From IMG/VR virus record IMGVR_UViG_3300040808_000595, positions 1 to 29,880 of that record: 29,880 nt of DNA; one strand, given 5' to 3'. The translations under genes were made by a program, and so were the position numbers. The notes beneath the pieces were generated by a model that made no database searches, was not told the DNA's origin, and saw only the letters and a list, made by a program, of their open reading frames with translations. The DNA is from a virus. Position 1 is the first letter of the stretch. Each line of letters begins with the position of its first letter. Of the stretch, positions 7,454-15,689 are shown in pieces.

Positions 7454-8321
7454 ATATAATCTCCTTAATTTTTATTTCGTTGGGTCTCATCTGACGATGA
7501 GGAACATCAACTCCTGTATTAAATCCTAAGCAGACTCGGCATGCTTGGATATTTGTTTCCGACTCCATCATATTTTTAATCAATTCACCTGTGTTTTCTT
7601 GGTGAAGTGGAATTGCATCTTTGCTAAAATCAAAGGGAGGTTCTATTCCGCTCTGTTCATATAACTTTGCCTTAACATAAGTCATTGGACATCTGTAAAA
7701 GTGTCCGCCGTATATTGCAACTGCGCTATCCTTCAACCAACATTTTTTCCAAATGTCTAAGGCTTCTTCTTCTGTATTTAATGTGTCTTTATGGTGCATC
7801 ACTTTGAAATGCCCATTTACAATGTTAACCTCAGCACCCTTTGCTACAATATCTCTTTGGTATCCTACTAGGGTTTTAACAACTTCCATGTCTGTTAAAA
7901 CTCTAAGATGTAGTTTAGGATATATTTTTTGATACCCTTCAATCTTTTTAATTATTTTATCATAGTTTATATTTGTATCTCGGTATATGCTGAGATTAAT
8001 TGCATCTAAATTTTTCCAAAATTCTTCAGGCTGAGACAACAGGTTTATACCATTAGTAATGATACAGTTCATTTTAGCCAGGCCAATCTCTTTAGGGTAT
8101 TTTAAAAACTCGACAATCTCTGGGTGTAGTGTACACTCGCCACCGGTGAACCTGGCTATGTCTAGTTCATAATACTTATTTAGAGCATCGCAATCCTTTT
8201 TAAATTGCTCTAAAGATTCAAACTCTGGTTTTAGATATGGACTTGCCATAGAACAATTAAGGCACTTCAGGTTGCAATGCAACACTGGGTACATTTCAAT
8301 ATAGTTCTTTTTATACTTCAC
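7440..8321 (-). CDS. Radical SAM enzyme with SPASM-like C-terminal cysteines
   Basis: A 293-aa protein. C16-x3-C20-x2-C23 (CNLKCLNC) is the [4Fe-4S] site that cleaves S-adenosylmethionine, and FTGGECTLHP (59-68) is the GGE SAM-binding motif. C194, C211, C261 and C264 form a set (KKCW, YRCPM, CRVC) that could hold an auxiliary cluster as in SPASM/twitch domains. Such enzymes modify peptides, sugars or cofactors by radical chemistry. The start is GTG at 8321, overlapping the TAG of the metalloprotease gene as TAGTG, with GGAG 5 bases upstream. An internal ATG at residue 10 would still keep all motifs. The substrate cannot be read from sequence, but the protease and SDR neighbours are suggestive. 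Confidence 0.9.
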   Translation of the reverse strand: MKYKKNYIEMYPVLHCNLKCLNCSMASPYLKPEFESLEQFKKDCDALNKYYELDIARFTGGECTLHPEIVEFLKYPKEIGLAKMNCIITNGINLLSQPEEFWKNLDAINLSIYRDTNINYDKIIKKIEGYQKIYPKLHLRVLTDMEVVKTLVGYQRDIVAKGAEVNIVNGHFKVMHHKDTLNTEEEALDIWKKCWLKDSAVAIYGGHFYRCPMTYVKAKLYEQSGIEPPFDFSKDAIPLHQENTGELIKNMMESETNIQACRVCLGFNTGVDVPHRQMRPNEIKIKEIIYDHG

Positions 8322-9199
8322 TAACGCTCCATAACAGAATTCAGTAATCTATCAAACTGCTTTGATGGGTCGCCACCATATGAAGTTTCATTATTAAAAA
8401 CAGGATAATTGTATGGACCATATTTTTCATATGTTAATGAGACACTTGGCGCCGCGGCATTAATTGCCATTGAGGCCCTATGTTCTGAGTCACCATATTC
8501 CACACCGTCTACTGTAAGCCAAAAATCGGAGTAATAGTTTACTCTATTTTTAGCGTAGGACATAATTGTTCCTGTATTATTTGATGCCTCGTAACCTGCC
8601 CCGACTTTAAAAGTGGGCTCTTCGTCTATAGTATGAGCCAATCCTAATTGATGTCCAATCTCATGTGCAAAGATATATTCAGTAGAAGTTTCTTGTTCAG
8701 GATCTATGGTTGCAATGTCATTCTTGCTATAACAAGCAGTCATGCCCGCCGTCATACCTTCTCCTATCCATCGCCAACCTGCACCGCATACTTCCCAGTC
8801 TTGTTTATTATCCAACATAACATGAACCATGTCTGCTTCGTATTTGTCTACAAGCCAAGCCTTTTCATAAAAGGGTGAGTATTGATACCAGTCTTTTAAA
8901 TCATAAGCAAGTGTGATGTTACCCAAGTTGTCATATGTATTTTCAATATCAACAGGCTCTACGAATGCGGCTTCCATGTGAATTTGGACTCCGTTAATTT
9001 TGAAGATTTTATTCAACTGCCTAATATAACCAAACACTCTACGCCTGTCCATACGTTCATCTACAAACACACCTAATCGTATTGTGTTGACTCCTGGGCG
9101 ATACACCATATCAATGTTAGCGAGATTTGATTCTACACCATGACACGTTTCATAGTTTACTACATTACATTCAATGTAGTCTGCTTCTACATAGTCCAT
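8321..9199 (-). CDS. Metzincin-type zinc metalloprotease
   Basis: A 292-aa protein. The zinc site is HEIGHQLGLAH (H179, E180, H183, H189), the full HExxHxxGxxH metzincin signature. The downstream Met-turn is GTIMSYA, with M213 at the expected distance. VCGAGWRW (137-144) resembles the segment ahead of the active site in reprolysin-like enzymes. There is no signal peptide or membrane segment, so it acts in the cytoplasm or is packaged in the virion. Its cysteines (C11, C19, C138, C156) might include a propeptide-type Cys switch, but this is not provable here. It is not the T4 prohead protease type. It is coupled to the radical SAM gene by a one-base overlap. A role in processing a protein modified by its neighbour is an inference. 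Confidence 0.88.
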   Translation of the reverse strand: MDYVEADYIECNVVNYETCHGVESNLANIDMVYRPGVNTIRLGVFVDERMDRRRVFGYIRQLNKIFKINGVQIHMEAAFVEPVDIENTYDNLGNITLAYDLKDWYQYSPFYEKAWLVDKYEADMVHVMLDNKQDWEVCGAGWRWIGEGMTAGMTACYSKNDIATIDPEQETSTEYIFAHEIGHQLGLAHTIDEEPTFKVGAGYEASNNTGTIMSYAKNRVNYYSDFWLTVDGVEYGDSEHRASMAINAAAPSVSLTYEKYGPYNYPVFNNETSYGGDPSKQFDRLLNSVMER

Positions 9200-9208
9200 A
9201 TAATATCC

Positions 9209-9397
9209 TTAACGAACGTCTTCTGCTATAAATTCTTCACGAACTACTTCCACACAAACTTCACAAAGATATAACTCTTCGACGTCTGTGTGAAAGCATA
9301 ATGCTCGATCTCCTTCCCAAATAGGAACTGAACAGCGATCGCAGGAGCCTTTAGACTTCTTCGTAGATTTGTTCAATATCTTCTGCAGAAATTTCAT
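9209..9397 (-). CDS. Small zinc-ribbon protein, 62 aa
   Basis: A basic N-terminus (MKFLQKILNKSTKKSKGS) precedes CDRC and, after 22 residues, CEVC, the spacing of a four-cysteine zinc ribbon; a fifth Cys lies between them. It probably binds nucleic acid or protein. The reading frame overlaps the last 47 bases of uvsX. The first ATG has only a weak ribosome-binding site, so an internal TTG preceded by AGAAGAT is an alternative start that would not affect the ribbon. It precedes the metzincin gene by 9 bases. The function is unknown; linkage to UvsX hints at recombination or transcription. Confidence 0.65.
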   Translation of the reverse strand: MKFLQKILNKSTKKSKGSCDRCSVPIWEGDRALCFHTDVEELYLCEVCVEVVREEFIAEDVR

Positions 9398-10424
9398 CTT
9401 GCATTATACCTGCTTCGCTTGAAATAATATACCTGTTTTCAATCCACTTAATAAAAGTAGGATCTGATAATACTGGCAACCAGAACTCTTTAGTGTAAGT
9501 ATCTTTAGATCTATATTTGCCTTCGATAACTTCACCTGTAGTCTTATCCACTTTCTGATACCAGCCGTTGCTAGGCTTGATAACGTGTCCTGATTCTATT
9601 GCCATGTCAATTAGGCCTGACCACTTGCTAATACCACCTTCAAAGGATACTTCAACAGGGATCTTAGACTTCTCTCTAACAAACCTAGACTTCTCGACAT
9701 TAATTACAAAGTCATAACCTGATACATCTGTTCCTGTTTTCTGCTGACGTCTGCCAATGATAAAGATATTGTCTGCGGAGTAATACACACCTGTTCCACC
9801 TGATACGATGTCTTTAGGGAACAAACCAATCTCTTTATAAGTGTGGTTAATAACTACTGCTGGAATATCTTTAATTGTAAAGTGAGGAGTAACCATACGG
9901 AACAAGGACTTCATTTGTTTTGCCCTTGTCATATCAGCTACACTCTTTCCATCTAGTGCGTCATCTACTTCTTTCTTTGACGCTAAGTTACCAATGGAAT
10001 CTACAATAATCATAACATGATCGCCACGTTCAATACCATTCAACTGTTGCATAAAGTCATGCTTCAATTGTTCAACATCAGTAATAGGAGTATGAACTAC
10101 TCTGTCTGTATCAATACCAAATGTTTCAAAGTATGCCTGAGGTGCACCAAATTCTGAATCGTAAAAAAGAATAATGCCATCATCATATTTGTTTAGATAG
10201 GACTTAGCCAACAACATAGCAAACGCTGTTTTAAAGTGTTTACTAGGGCCTGCGAATACTGTTAGTCCGGGAGTTAATCCACCGTCTAACCTACCGCTTA
10301 GTGCCACGTTTAACGCAGGCACCGAAGTCTGAATTAAATCCTTTTTGCCAAAGAATTTAGAGTTTGTTAACTGCGACGTTTCCTTAATCGTCGAGTTTTT
10401 TTGTAGCTTTTCTAGTAAGCTCAT
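9351..10424 (-). CDS. uvsX: UvsX recombinase (RecA-like)
   Basis: A 357-aa RecA-family strand-exchange protein. The Walker A variant GPSKHFKT is characteristic of phage UvsX. The Walker B region is VMIIVDSIGNL, followed by MTRAKQMKSLFRM and VVINHTYKEIG. In T4, UvsX drives recombination-dependent replication with UvsY, gp32 and gp41. I set the start at 10424 (MSLLEKLQ) because AGGAGGTG, a near-perfect ribosome-binding site, lies 5 bases upstream. The ten extra codons further up lack such a site. The start overlaps the end of the UDP-glucose dehydrogenase homologue by 41 bases. A promoter inside that gene (10480-10509) can transcribe uvsX separately. Confidence 0.95.
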   Translation of the reverse strand: MSLLEKLQKNSTIKETSQLTNSKFFGKKDLIQTSVPALNVALSGRLDGGLTPGLTVFAGPSKHFKTAFAMLLAKSYLNKYDDGIILFYDSEFGAPQAYFETFGIDTDRVVHTPITDVEQLKHDFMQQLNGIERGDHVMIIVDSIGNLASKKEVDDALDGKSVADMTRAKQMKSLFRMVTPHFTIKDIPAVVINHTYKEIGLFPKDIVSGGTGVYYSADNIFIIGRRQQKTGTDVSGYDFVINVEKSRFVREKSKIPVEVSFEGGISKWSGLIDMAIESGHVIKPSNGWYQKVDKTTGEVIEGKYRSKDTYTKEFWLPVLSDPTFIKWIENRYIISSEAGIMQDEISAEDIEQIYEEV

Positions 10425-11181
10425 AGTTACACCTCCTAATAGTGTTTTGTTCAAGTGCAGTTTCTAATATATTATATGTATTGTAACACATACTTGCCAT
10501 GTGTGTCAAGTCCTTAGGGAAACAAGTTCCCCCAAAACCAGGCATTCCATCAGGACCAGGTGCCTGCCAATGAGTACCACCCGTCCAAGGATCAAGTTGT
10601 AATAGTGTTCCTATTTCTTTGTAGTCAATTTCCATGCGATCACACATTTCTTTGTATTCATTCGCAAGTGCTACCCTCATTGCTAGTGCTGAGTTTCTTG
10701 CTAACTTAAAAAAGCTAGCCTCCTTCGGTGTCAACATTGTTACAATTTTTAGCAAGTCAAACATTGAAACAAACTCGTACATTTTGTTCACATTATATGA
10801 ACCACCAACACAACCAATAATAAAGGGCAACGTAGAATCATCTACATCTTCTTTCCAGGATCGTTCACGTAGAAACTCTGGCATGATGATTGCATCTTTA
10901 AACAAATCAACTTGATCGGGTCCTATAGTAGAGCGAATGATAATATCACCTGTGTTCTTTTCTTTATATTCATTGAACACCTGTTGTAATAGTGAAATGT
11001 CTAATTCTCTGCCTTTATTTGGTGTAGGTACACAAAGGAAAGTATAATCAAAATCCGTTTCCTCACATAGCATACCTAAGGCAGGATCTTGAATGAAAAT
11101 ATTTTCTTTACCTACAACCCTTTGTAGCAAGTACTCTGTTGCCTTTCCTACAAAACCATAACCTACAATTAAAAATCTCAT
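10384..11181 (-). CDS. Short UDP-glucose/GDP-mannose dehydrogenase homologue
   Basis: A 265-aa protein. GYGFVGKA is the N-terminal NAD-binding turn, CVPTP and MPEFLRE are family landmarks, and GGTCFPKD contains the catalytic Cys of nucleotide-sugar dehydrogenases. Cellular enzymes are about 390-450 aa; this one stops soon after the catalytic motif and lacks the C-terminal UDP-binding domain. The end is clean and overlaps uvsX, so this looks like an evolved short form rather than a fresh truncation. It may oxidise a nucleotide sugar (for example UDP-glucose to UDP-glucuronate) or use a different substrate. The ATG overlaps the TGA of gene 43 (ATGA). It fits with the glycosyltransferase-like genes at the left end as a surface-sugar set. 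Confidence 0.85.
   Translation of the reverse strand: MRFLIVGYGFVGKATEYLLQRVVGKENIFIQDPALGMLCEETDFDYTFLCVPTPNKGRELDISLLQQVFNEYKEKNTGDIIIRSTIGPDQVDLFKDAIIMPEFLRERSWKEDVDDSTLPFIIGCVGGSYNVNKMYEFVSMFDLLKIVTMLTPKEASFFKLARNSALAMRVALANEYKEMCDRMEIDYKEIGTLLQLDPWTGGTHWQAPGPDGMPGFGGTCFPKDLTHMASMCYNTYNILETALEQNTIRRCNYELTRKATKKLDD
10480..10509 (-). promoter_or_regulatory. Sigma-70-type promoter inside the dehydrogenase gene, upstream of uvsX
   Basis: TTGACA (10509-10504) and TACAAT (10485-10480) are separated by 18 bases on the minus strand and sit 56 bases before the uvsX start. It is slightly weaker than the other seven sites and lies in coding sequence, so confidence is lower. Confidence 0.6.
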
Positions 11182-13679
11182 GCGAATAAATCCTCCAATG
11201 ATGCTTGTTCTTCTGTGTTCCAGCCCAATGACTTTACAATTGTGTCCATTGGCTCTAGGAATGCTTTGGAGAACATCAAGTCATAATCAACATACTTGTG
11301 AACGTCAAACTCTGGAGGCAATTTTGTTACAAATGCTATGGTGTTTTCTCTAATGGTATTCGGTTCCTTTAGATATATAAATTTAATCTTGTCCCCTTCT
11401 TGTACCTCCTCATATTTAGAAGTTACATTTTTCTGAGCAAGATGATAATTATATAGTAGAGCACCTCGAACGTGCATCGGTGTGCCCTTAGAATAAATAT
11501 CAGATACGCTACGATACTTTGCTAAGTTGTTACACCCACGTGGAAATGCTATCTCCTCGGGAGTTAAAGTATTAAAATGTTTCTTAGCGTTCTCAATAAA
11601 ACTCTGTACTGTCTTTTCGTCTGAGTTCAAGCACAACCTAACTGCCTCTTTCAAACTATCTCGAACAGGAGCAGGAGTGGATGAGCGAACAATCTCAAGT
11701 CCCATAACCTTCAAGTCGGGTGGGTCATACCTAACACCCTCGTTGTCGTAAACATTCATAGCGTATCGCTTCTTCGCAATCCAAACACACTTGTCTGCAA
11801 TTGCCTCACGTTTAAAGAATATCTTTTGTTCGAAGGCATTTGTATACTTAGCAAGTTTATCCATTGCCCTAGCGATACAAGGTTCAATCTGATCTGTACC
11901 AACTTTATCTAGAATGTCTACAATTTTATCTTTAGGCTTATCTGCATAATACATCTCAACCAATTTGTTTAGAGTAATGTAACAGGAGTCTGTATCAGAA
12001 TAAAAACTGTATGTCACTTCGCCATTAGTACCACACACCTTGTTCAAGAACACGTCTAGTGCCTTAGCAGTATCCTGAATAATGTATTGTCCGGATAATG
12101 TAATACCTTCTGCAATCCTATCATCATAGTATCTAAAGTATTCGTTAGCCATGGCACCATAAAGACTGTTTAACTGAATCTTTCTAGCCATCTGAAAATT
12201 ATTGTATTTAGCAATCTCTGCTTTGTAAACATCTGCACCTGTGTCTTGATACTTCTGTTTTGCCTGAAGCATAAGTTTTTTATACTTTTGCCTATCATCA
12301 AAAAACTTCTGTACAATCTCAGGAAAGTATCCTTTTTTGTCTCGGGTAAAACAATACCCATTAGAAGCCATTGCGTAGTTTTTATCTTTGAGTTTGTCTA
12401 AGTCATATCCTTTAGTTAACAAGTCCTTAACCTGTACGTCAAATGTATAACCATCTACGATTGTCTCAGGAGACATATTGTACTGCATAATAATCGAAGG
12501 GTACAGTGACGTCGCATCAAAAGAGGCAACCCATTCATAAGAACCAGGAACAGGCTCTTGTACATAAGCACCAGCAATGTTCCTTGCTGGACGTTTGCCT
12601 CGAGAATTAATTACAACATTCTGATCGTGTAGGTGATTGTACAACAAACAGTCCCACAATTTTACAGGAGAGAATACGTCTTGGTAATTACACTTGGCAT
12701 CGTATGCCATTGTCATACAAAGTTCAATCAACTTCATCTTGTTTTCTAATTCGTCTACAAGAACAGTATCAATAATATTATATTCAACAAATAAGTTCCA
12801 GTCATTCTCATAGAACTGTTGGAATGTATCGTGTGGATTTTCTAGTTTCTTATGGCCTAGTTCTGTTTCTGCAATGAAGTCTAGTTTGTAGGATTCCCTA
12901 GTAACGTAAGTGAACTTCCTGTACAAGTCTAAGTAGTCTAATTGAGCCACACCTGTAATATCATATTTAGGAATCTCACGTCCAAAGGAATTAATAGTTT
13001 TCTTAGCAACTAACTGAAAGGGACTAAATGCTTTCTTCTGTTCGTCGCCTAGTGTACGTTCAACCCTAGCAACAAGATAAGGAATATCGAACATCTCACT
13101 ATTCCAACCTGTAATTACATCAGGGCAATTAACTTGCCACCAATTTAAGAAGTTGTTAAGTAAGGCGCGTTCATCAGAACAGTTCACGTAATCAACATTT
13201 AGATGTTCTGTATGCTCTGTAGGAGTATAGGAACCTGTGCCAAATGTTGTTATTGCTTTTGTTCTAGCATTTTGTAAGGTGATTAGAAGGACACGTTCAA
13301 TAGGATTGTTTACATCTGGAAACCCATTCTCAGAAGTTGTCTCAATATCTATAGAATATATTTCAACATTTTCTAAATCCCATTCTACTGTGCCGGGATA
13401 TTTTTCTGTGAGGTATTGATAACCCCACTGATCTTGTCCGAAGATAGGAAAGTTTGCTACGTCTTTGTAGCGATTAACAAACTCTGTTGCTTCCTTATTT
13501 GTCTCGAACTTAATAGGAGAAACTGCTTCTCCAAACATACTTTTATATTCACTGGGCTTGTCAGACTTGACAAACATCGTAGGCTTAAAGTCGTGCCTTG
13601 CTGTAAAGCGTTGTCCATTTTTAACACCTCGGACAAGGATTTTGTTGCCGTAGTGCTTGGCATAAGTGTAAAAGTTCAT
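11178..13679 (-). CDS. 43: DNA polymerase, T4 gp43-like (family B)
   Basis: An 833-aa replicative polymerase. Exonuclease motifs: YSIDIETTS (Exo I), TGWNSEMFDIPYL (Exo II) and the Exo III region before VDELENKMK. Polymerase motifs: DATSLYPSI (motif A), KIQLNSLYGAMAN (motif B) and YSDTDS (motif C). All are intact, so both proofreading and synthesis should work. The C-terminus ASLEDLFA resembles a clamp-binding tail for gp45. I chose ATG 13679 because GGGAG lies about 7 bases upstream; four further codons upstream have no such site. The gene follows its own promoter at 13705-13733. In T4 it is repressed by its own product and lies next to regA; here four genes separate them. Confidence 0.97.
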   Translation of the reverse strand: MNFYTYAKHYGNKILVRGVKNGQRFTARHDFKPTMFVKSDKPSEYKSMFGEAVSPIKFETNKEATEFVNRYKDVANFPIFGQDQWGYQYLTEKYPGTVEWDLENVEIYSIDIETTSENGFPDVNNPIERVLLITLQNARTKAITTFGTGSYTPTEHTEHLNVDYVNCSDERALLNNFLNWWQVNCPDVITGWNSEMFDIPYLVARVERTLGDEQKKAFSPFQLVAKKTINSFGREIPKYDITGVAQLDYLDLYRKFTYVTRESYKLDFIAETELGHKKLENPHDTFQQFYENDWNLFVEYNIIDTVLVDELENKMKLIELCMTMAYDAKCNYQDVFSPVKLWDCLLYNHLHDQNVVINSRGKRPARNIAGAYVQEPVPGSYEWVASFDATSLYPSIIMQYNMSPETIVDGYTFDVQVKDLLTKGYDLDKLKDKNYAMASNGYCFTRDKKGYFPEIVQKFFDDRQKYKKLMLQAKQKYQDTGADVYKAEIAKYNNFQMARKIQLNSLYGAMANEYFRYYDDRIAEGITLSGQYIIQDTAKALDVFLNKVCGTNGEVTYSFYSDTDSCYITLNKLVEMYYADKPKDKIVDILDKVGTDQIEPCIARAMDKLAKYTNAFEQKIFFKREAIADKCVWIAKKRYAMNVYDNEGVRYDPPDLKVMGLEIVRSSTPAPVRDSLKEAVRLCLNSDEKTVQSFIENAKKHFNTLTPEEIAFPRGCNNLAKYRSVSDIYSKGTPMHVRGALLYNYHLAQKNVTSKYEEVQEGDKIKFIYLKEPNTIRENTIAFVTKLPPEFDVHKYVDYDLMFSKAFLEPMDTIVKSLGWNTEEQASLEDLFA

Positions 13680-13704
13680 AGAGACTCCCATTCAAGTTAA
13701 ACAT

Positions 13705-13733
13705 ATTATATTATAAGACTATGGAAAAGTCAA
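13705..13733 (-). promoter_or_regulatory. Sigma-70-type promoter for gene 43
   Basis: TTGACT (13733-13728), a 17-base spacer and TATAAT (13710-13705) on the minus strand, 26 bases before the gene 43 start. A second overlapping TATAAT (13715-13710) has a 12-base spacing and is less suitable. Confidence 0.85.
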
Positions 13734-13736
13734 GAA

Positions 13737-14159
13737 CTATTTTGCCAAAAACTCCTTAACAAGAGCCCTATTGGCTATATGTTTTTCGGCAATTAGTTCT
13801 TTAGATTGCCCTGTGTATTGGACGGCATGATGATCTCTAACAAGCATAGCGTTTAGACTGTTTTGTCTATCTTCAACCCCATCATATATGATGAAGTCCC
13901 CGAGAACTCTACCAAATTTCCCTGACTTGTCTTTATGGGTTCGTAGTATAGCACCATTGGACAGTGCTGCCTCGACATACTCCTTTGCCAATATTCCGTA
14001 CTTTTTTTCAACGAGATCACGGGTTCTACTTTCCGGGGTGTCGACGCCGTATAGCCTAACCCTTTCATTACGGATCCATATACCGAATCCCAAGTCGATA
14101 TCCACATCTACGGTGTCTCCATCTACTACTCTTCGGATGTCACAGTTATATTCGTACAT
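13737..14159 (-). CDS. Thermonuclease (staphylococcal nuclease family)
   Basis: A 140-aa protein of SNase fold. VVDGDTVDVDIDL carries the Ca2+-binding aspartates, RVRLYGVDTPE contains the catalytic Arg and acidic residue, and GKFGRVLGD contains the second catalytic Arg. The length matches a single SNase domain without a signal peptide, so it acts inside the cell. Enzymes of this family cut DNA and RNA; degradation of host DNA to feed replication is a plausible use but is not shown. It starts 2 bases after the stop of the Sm-like gene, with AGGGG as ribosome-binding site. Its stop is just upstream of the gene 43 promoter. Confidence 0.93.
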   Translation of the reverse strand: MYEYNCDIRRVVDGDTVDVDIDLGFGIWIRNERVRLYGVDTPESRTRDLVEKKYGILAKEYVEAALSNGAILRTHKDKSGKFGRVLGDFIIYDGVEDRQNSLNAMLVRDHHAVQYTGQSKELIAEKHIANRALVKEFLAK

Positions 14160-14161
14160 GA

Positions 14162-14491
14162 CTACCCCTTGAGTATTTTTTGTTCTTTAGTAATAATGCC
14201 TGCGTGTTTAGGCATATTGTGAATTCTTCGATATTCAGCCTCGAGCTCGTCTTCAGGATCATATACTGAGACAATATGAGAAGGCATCACGGGAACCTGC
14301 TTGTCTTTAGCGAAGGGTGCGTAAGGAGCTAGTCCAATACCAAATTCGTCAGGGTTATTTTCTTTTGGCATCATCATAATGAGAGCCGGTTTGTTCATTG
14401 TAATTAGCTTACTGCCATTGTATTCAACTTCACTGACATCACTAATAACATCTTCGCCTGAACTTAGCTTAATGATTTGTATATTAGACAT
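14162..14491 (-). CDS. Sm/Hfq-like small protein (putative)
   Basis: A 109-aa protein. The N-terminus IQIIKLSSGEDVISDVSEV followed by LITMNKPALIMMMP has the L-x-x-G-E ... x-x-x-x-N-P-A pattern of an Sm-like beta barrel, which I associate with small conserved proteins of marine T4-like phages. The C-terminal 40 residues (YDPEDELEAEYRRIHNMPKHAG) look helical. If the fold is right it may bind RNA or a protein partner. The start is supported by AAGGAATAAATTATG, which also resembles a RegA-type target. It is followed by the thermonuclease gene after 2 bases. A strong hairpin lies directly upstream, so its own promoter is unclear. Confidence 0.6.
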   Translation of the reverse strand: MSNIQIIKLSSGEDVISDVSEVEYNGSKLITMNKPALIMMMPKENNPDEFGIGLAPYAPFAKDKQVPVMPSHIVSVYDPEDELEAEYRRIHNMPKHAGIITKEQKILKG

Positions 14492-14516
14492 AATTTATTC
14501 CTTAATAATATATAGT

Positions 14517-14543
14517 GGTTGAGGGGGGAGACCCCCCTCAACC
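14517..14543 (-). terminator. Strong GC-rich hairpin after hsp20
   Basis: A perfect 12-bp stem (GGTTGAGGGGGG with its complement) closes a 3-base loop, 13 bases after the hsp20 stop. It would end the hsp20 transcript. The minus-strand tail is AT-rich but not a clean U-run, whereas the plus-strand tail is GTTTTGTT, so it may also block antisense transcription. Confidence 0.8.
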
Positions 14544-14556
14544 GTTTTGTTACGAG

Positions 14557-15006
14557 TTATTTAATTTTAATTTCCTGAGGTTTTTTCTCATCAGGAATAA
14601 CTCTTTGTAGTTCAATCACCAACATCCCATTAGTAAACTCGCCACCTACTACCTTAACTTCTTCTGCCAAGGCAAAAGTTCTTGTAAAGTTTCTCGCACC
14701 AATGCCCTTGTGATAGTATTCTTTCTCATCAGGACCTCTGTCCTGAACACCTTGGATAACTAGTTTGTTACCTTTAGGAACAAGATTGACATTAAATTCT
14801 TCTTTACGGAAACCCGCTGCTGCGATTTCAATTGAGAACTTGTCTTCTTCTGGGTGGTTAATAATGTTATAGGGAGGATAGTTATTAGCAATCTCTGAAA
14901 CGTTCTTCAGGTTTTCTAATACTCCATCGAACCCTATTGTAAATGGACTAATTCTATTAAAAATCTCGTCCACGTGTGATGTGTTGAATCTATAATCTGC
15001 TACCAT
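14557..15006 (-). CDS. Small heat-shock protein (Hsp20/alpha-crystallin)
   Basis: A 149-aa protein. YPPYNIINHPEEDKFSIEIAAAGF starts the alpha-crystallin domain, which continues through LVIQGV. YYHKGIGARNFTRTF and LAEEVKVVGGEFTNGMLVIEL are the IbpA-type signature. The C-terminal tail KKPQEIKIK contains the I-x-I oligomerisation motif. It is an ATP-independent holdase that keeps unfolding proteins soluble; T4-like cyanophages commonly carry one in this same regA-43 interval. A TATAAATA late-type motif lies 60 bases upstream, and a strong hairpin follows the stop, so it can be a separate late transcript, perhaps for virion protein folding. Confidence 0.95.
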   Translation of the reverse strand: MVADYRFNTSHVDEIFNRISPFTIGFDGVLENLKNVSEIANNYPPYNIINHPEEDKFSIEIAAAGFRKEEFNVNLVPKGNKLVIQGVQDRGPDEKEYYHKGIGARNFTRTFALAEEVKVVGGEFTNGMLVIELQRVIPDEKKPQEIKIK

Positions 15007-15065
15007 ATTTTTCTCCTTAAATTAAGCAAGTTAAAATTCGGATACCCTTACGGCGTACCCGTTAC

Positions 15066-15073
15066 TATTTATA
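15066..15073 (-). promoter_or_regulatory. Putative T4-type late promoter for hsp20
   Basis: TATAAATA on the minus strand, 60 bases before the hsp20 ATG, at the end of the previous gene. The distance leaves room for a normal leader. Together with the hairpin at 14517-14543 it delimits a one-gene unit. Confidence 0.65.
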
Positions 15074-15680
15074 CAGTTTCTTCCTCTGCCTCAGATTTTT
15101 CTGCAGGTTTTGGATAAGTTGTATCTCGGTACCACACATTAGCCGCCCACTTCTCTCCCATGCCTACAGGCTCTCCGCCATGTAATGCTAATGGATGCTG
15201 AATTTTTGTGCCTGGGAATACTGTGCTGAAAATAACTAGCCTACCTTTCATAGCATCTACTCTTTTATGTAGTGCAGGAAAAGATGTGCCACCACCAGAT
15301 ATGGGTGTGTTCAAATATAACAGAGCAGTCATAACTCTTTGTGAGCCCTGTTTCTCTACTTCCTCTGGTTGGAATGTATCGTGGTGTGGTTTATATTCTT
15401 GAGTAGCGCCATAGTTAATAACCTGTATGGCTTCTGCTTGAGATGTGCTAATGAGTAGCTTACTTTCAAGTCTTTTGTATACGTTATCTACAAAATCACT
15501 AGAGCGCCGATGCAACCAAGCATTAGAGCTAGTTCGGTGTTCTGAAACGTGGGAATTACCAGACGATCCTACTTTGGATCTATCTAAACTATCTTTGGAT
15601 AACTCTATAATCTTATCGCATTCATAATTAGATAAAAAGTCATCCTCATAATATAAAAGAGGATTCAAATTCAATAGCAT
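15069..15680 (-). CDS. Prolyl-4-hydroxylase-like 2OG-Fe(II) oxygenase
   Basis: A 203-aa protein. YKPHHDTF supplies the Fe ligands H99 and D101; H167 (ALHGGEPV) is the distal Fe ligand; K177 in GEKWAANVWYR is the 2-oxoglutarate-binding Lys typical of prolyl 4-hydroxylases. The YLNTPISGGGTSFPAL segment is the expected core. It should hydroxylate a protein or peptide side chain; the target is unknown, and tail or structural proteins are candidates. It lies between RegA and Hsp20. The catalytic residues are all present, in contrast to the homologue at 20026-20559. Confidence 0.92.
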   Translation of the reverse strand: MLLNLNPLLYYEDDFLSNYECDKIIELSKDSLDRSKVGSSGNSHVSEHRTSSNAWLHRRSSDFVDNVYKRLESKLLISTSQAEAIQVINYGATQEYKPHHDTFQPEEVEKQGSQRVMTALLYLNTPISGGGTSFPALHKRVDAMKGRLVIFSTVFPGTKIQHPLALHGGEPVGMGEKWAANVWYRDTTYPKPAEKSEAEEETV

Positions 15681-15689
15681 AATTTTTAG

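Noticed and set aside
13680-13691. Longer N-terminus for gp43 starting at 13691
   Set aside because: The upstream codons overlap the GGGAG ribosome-binding site that serves the ATG at 13679. Similar reasoning removed upstream starts for uvsX, gp45 and MoxR.
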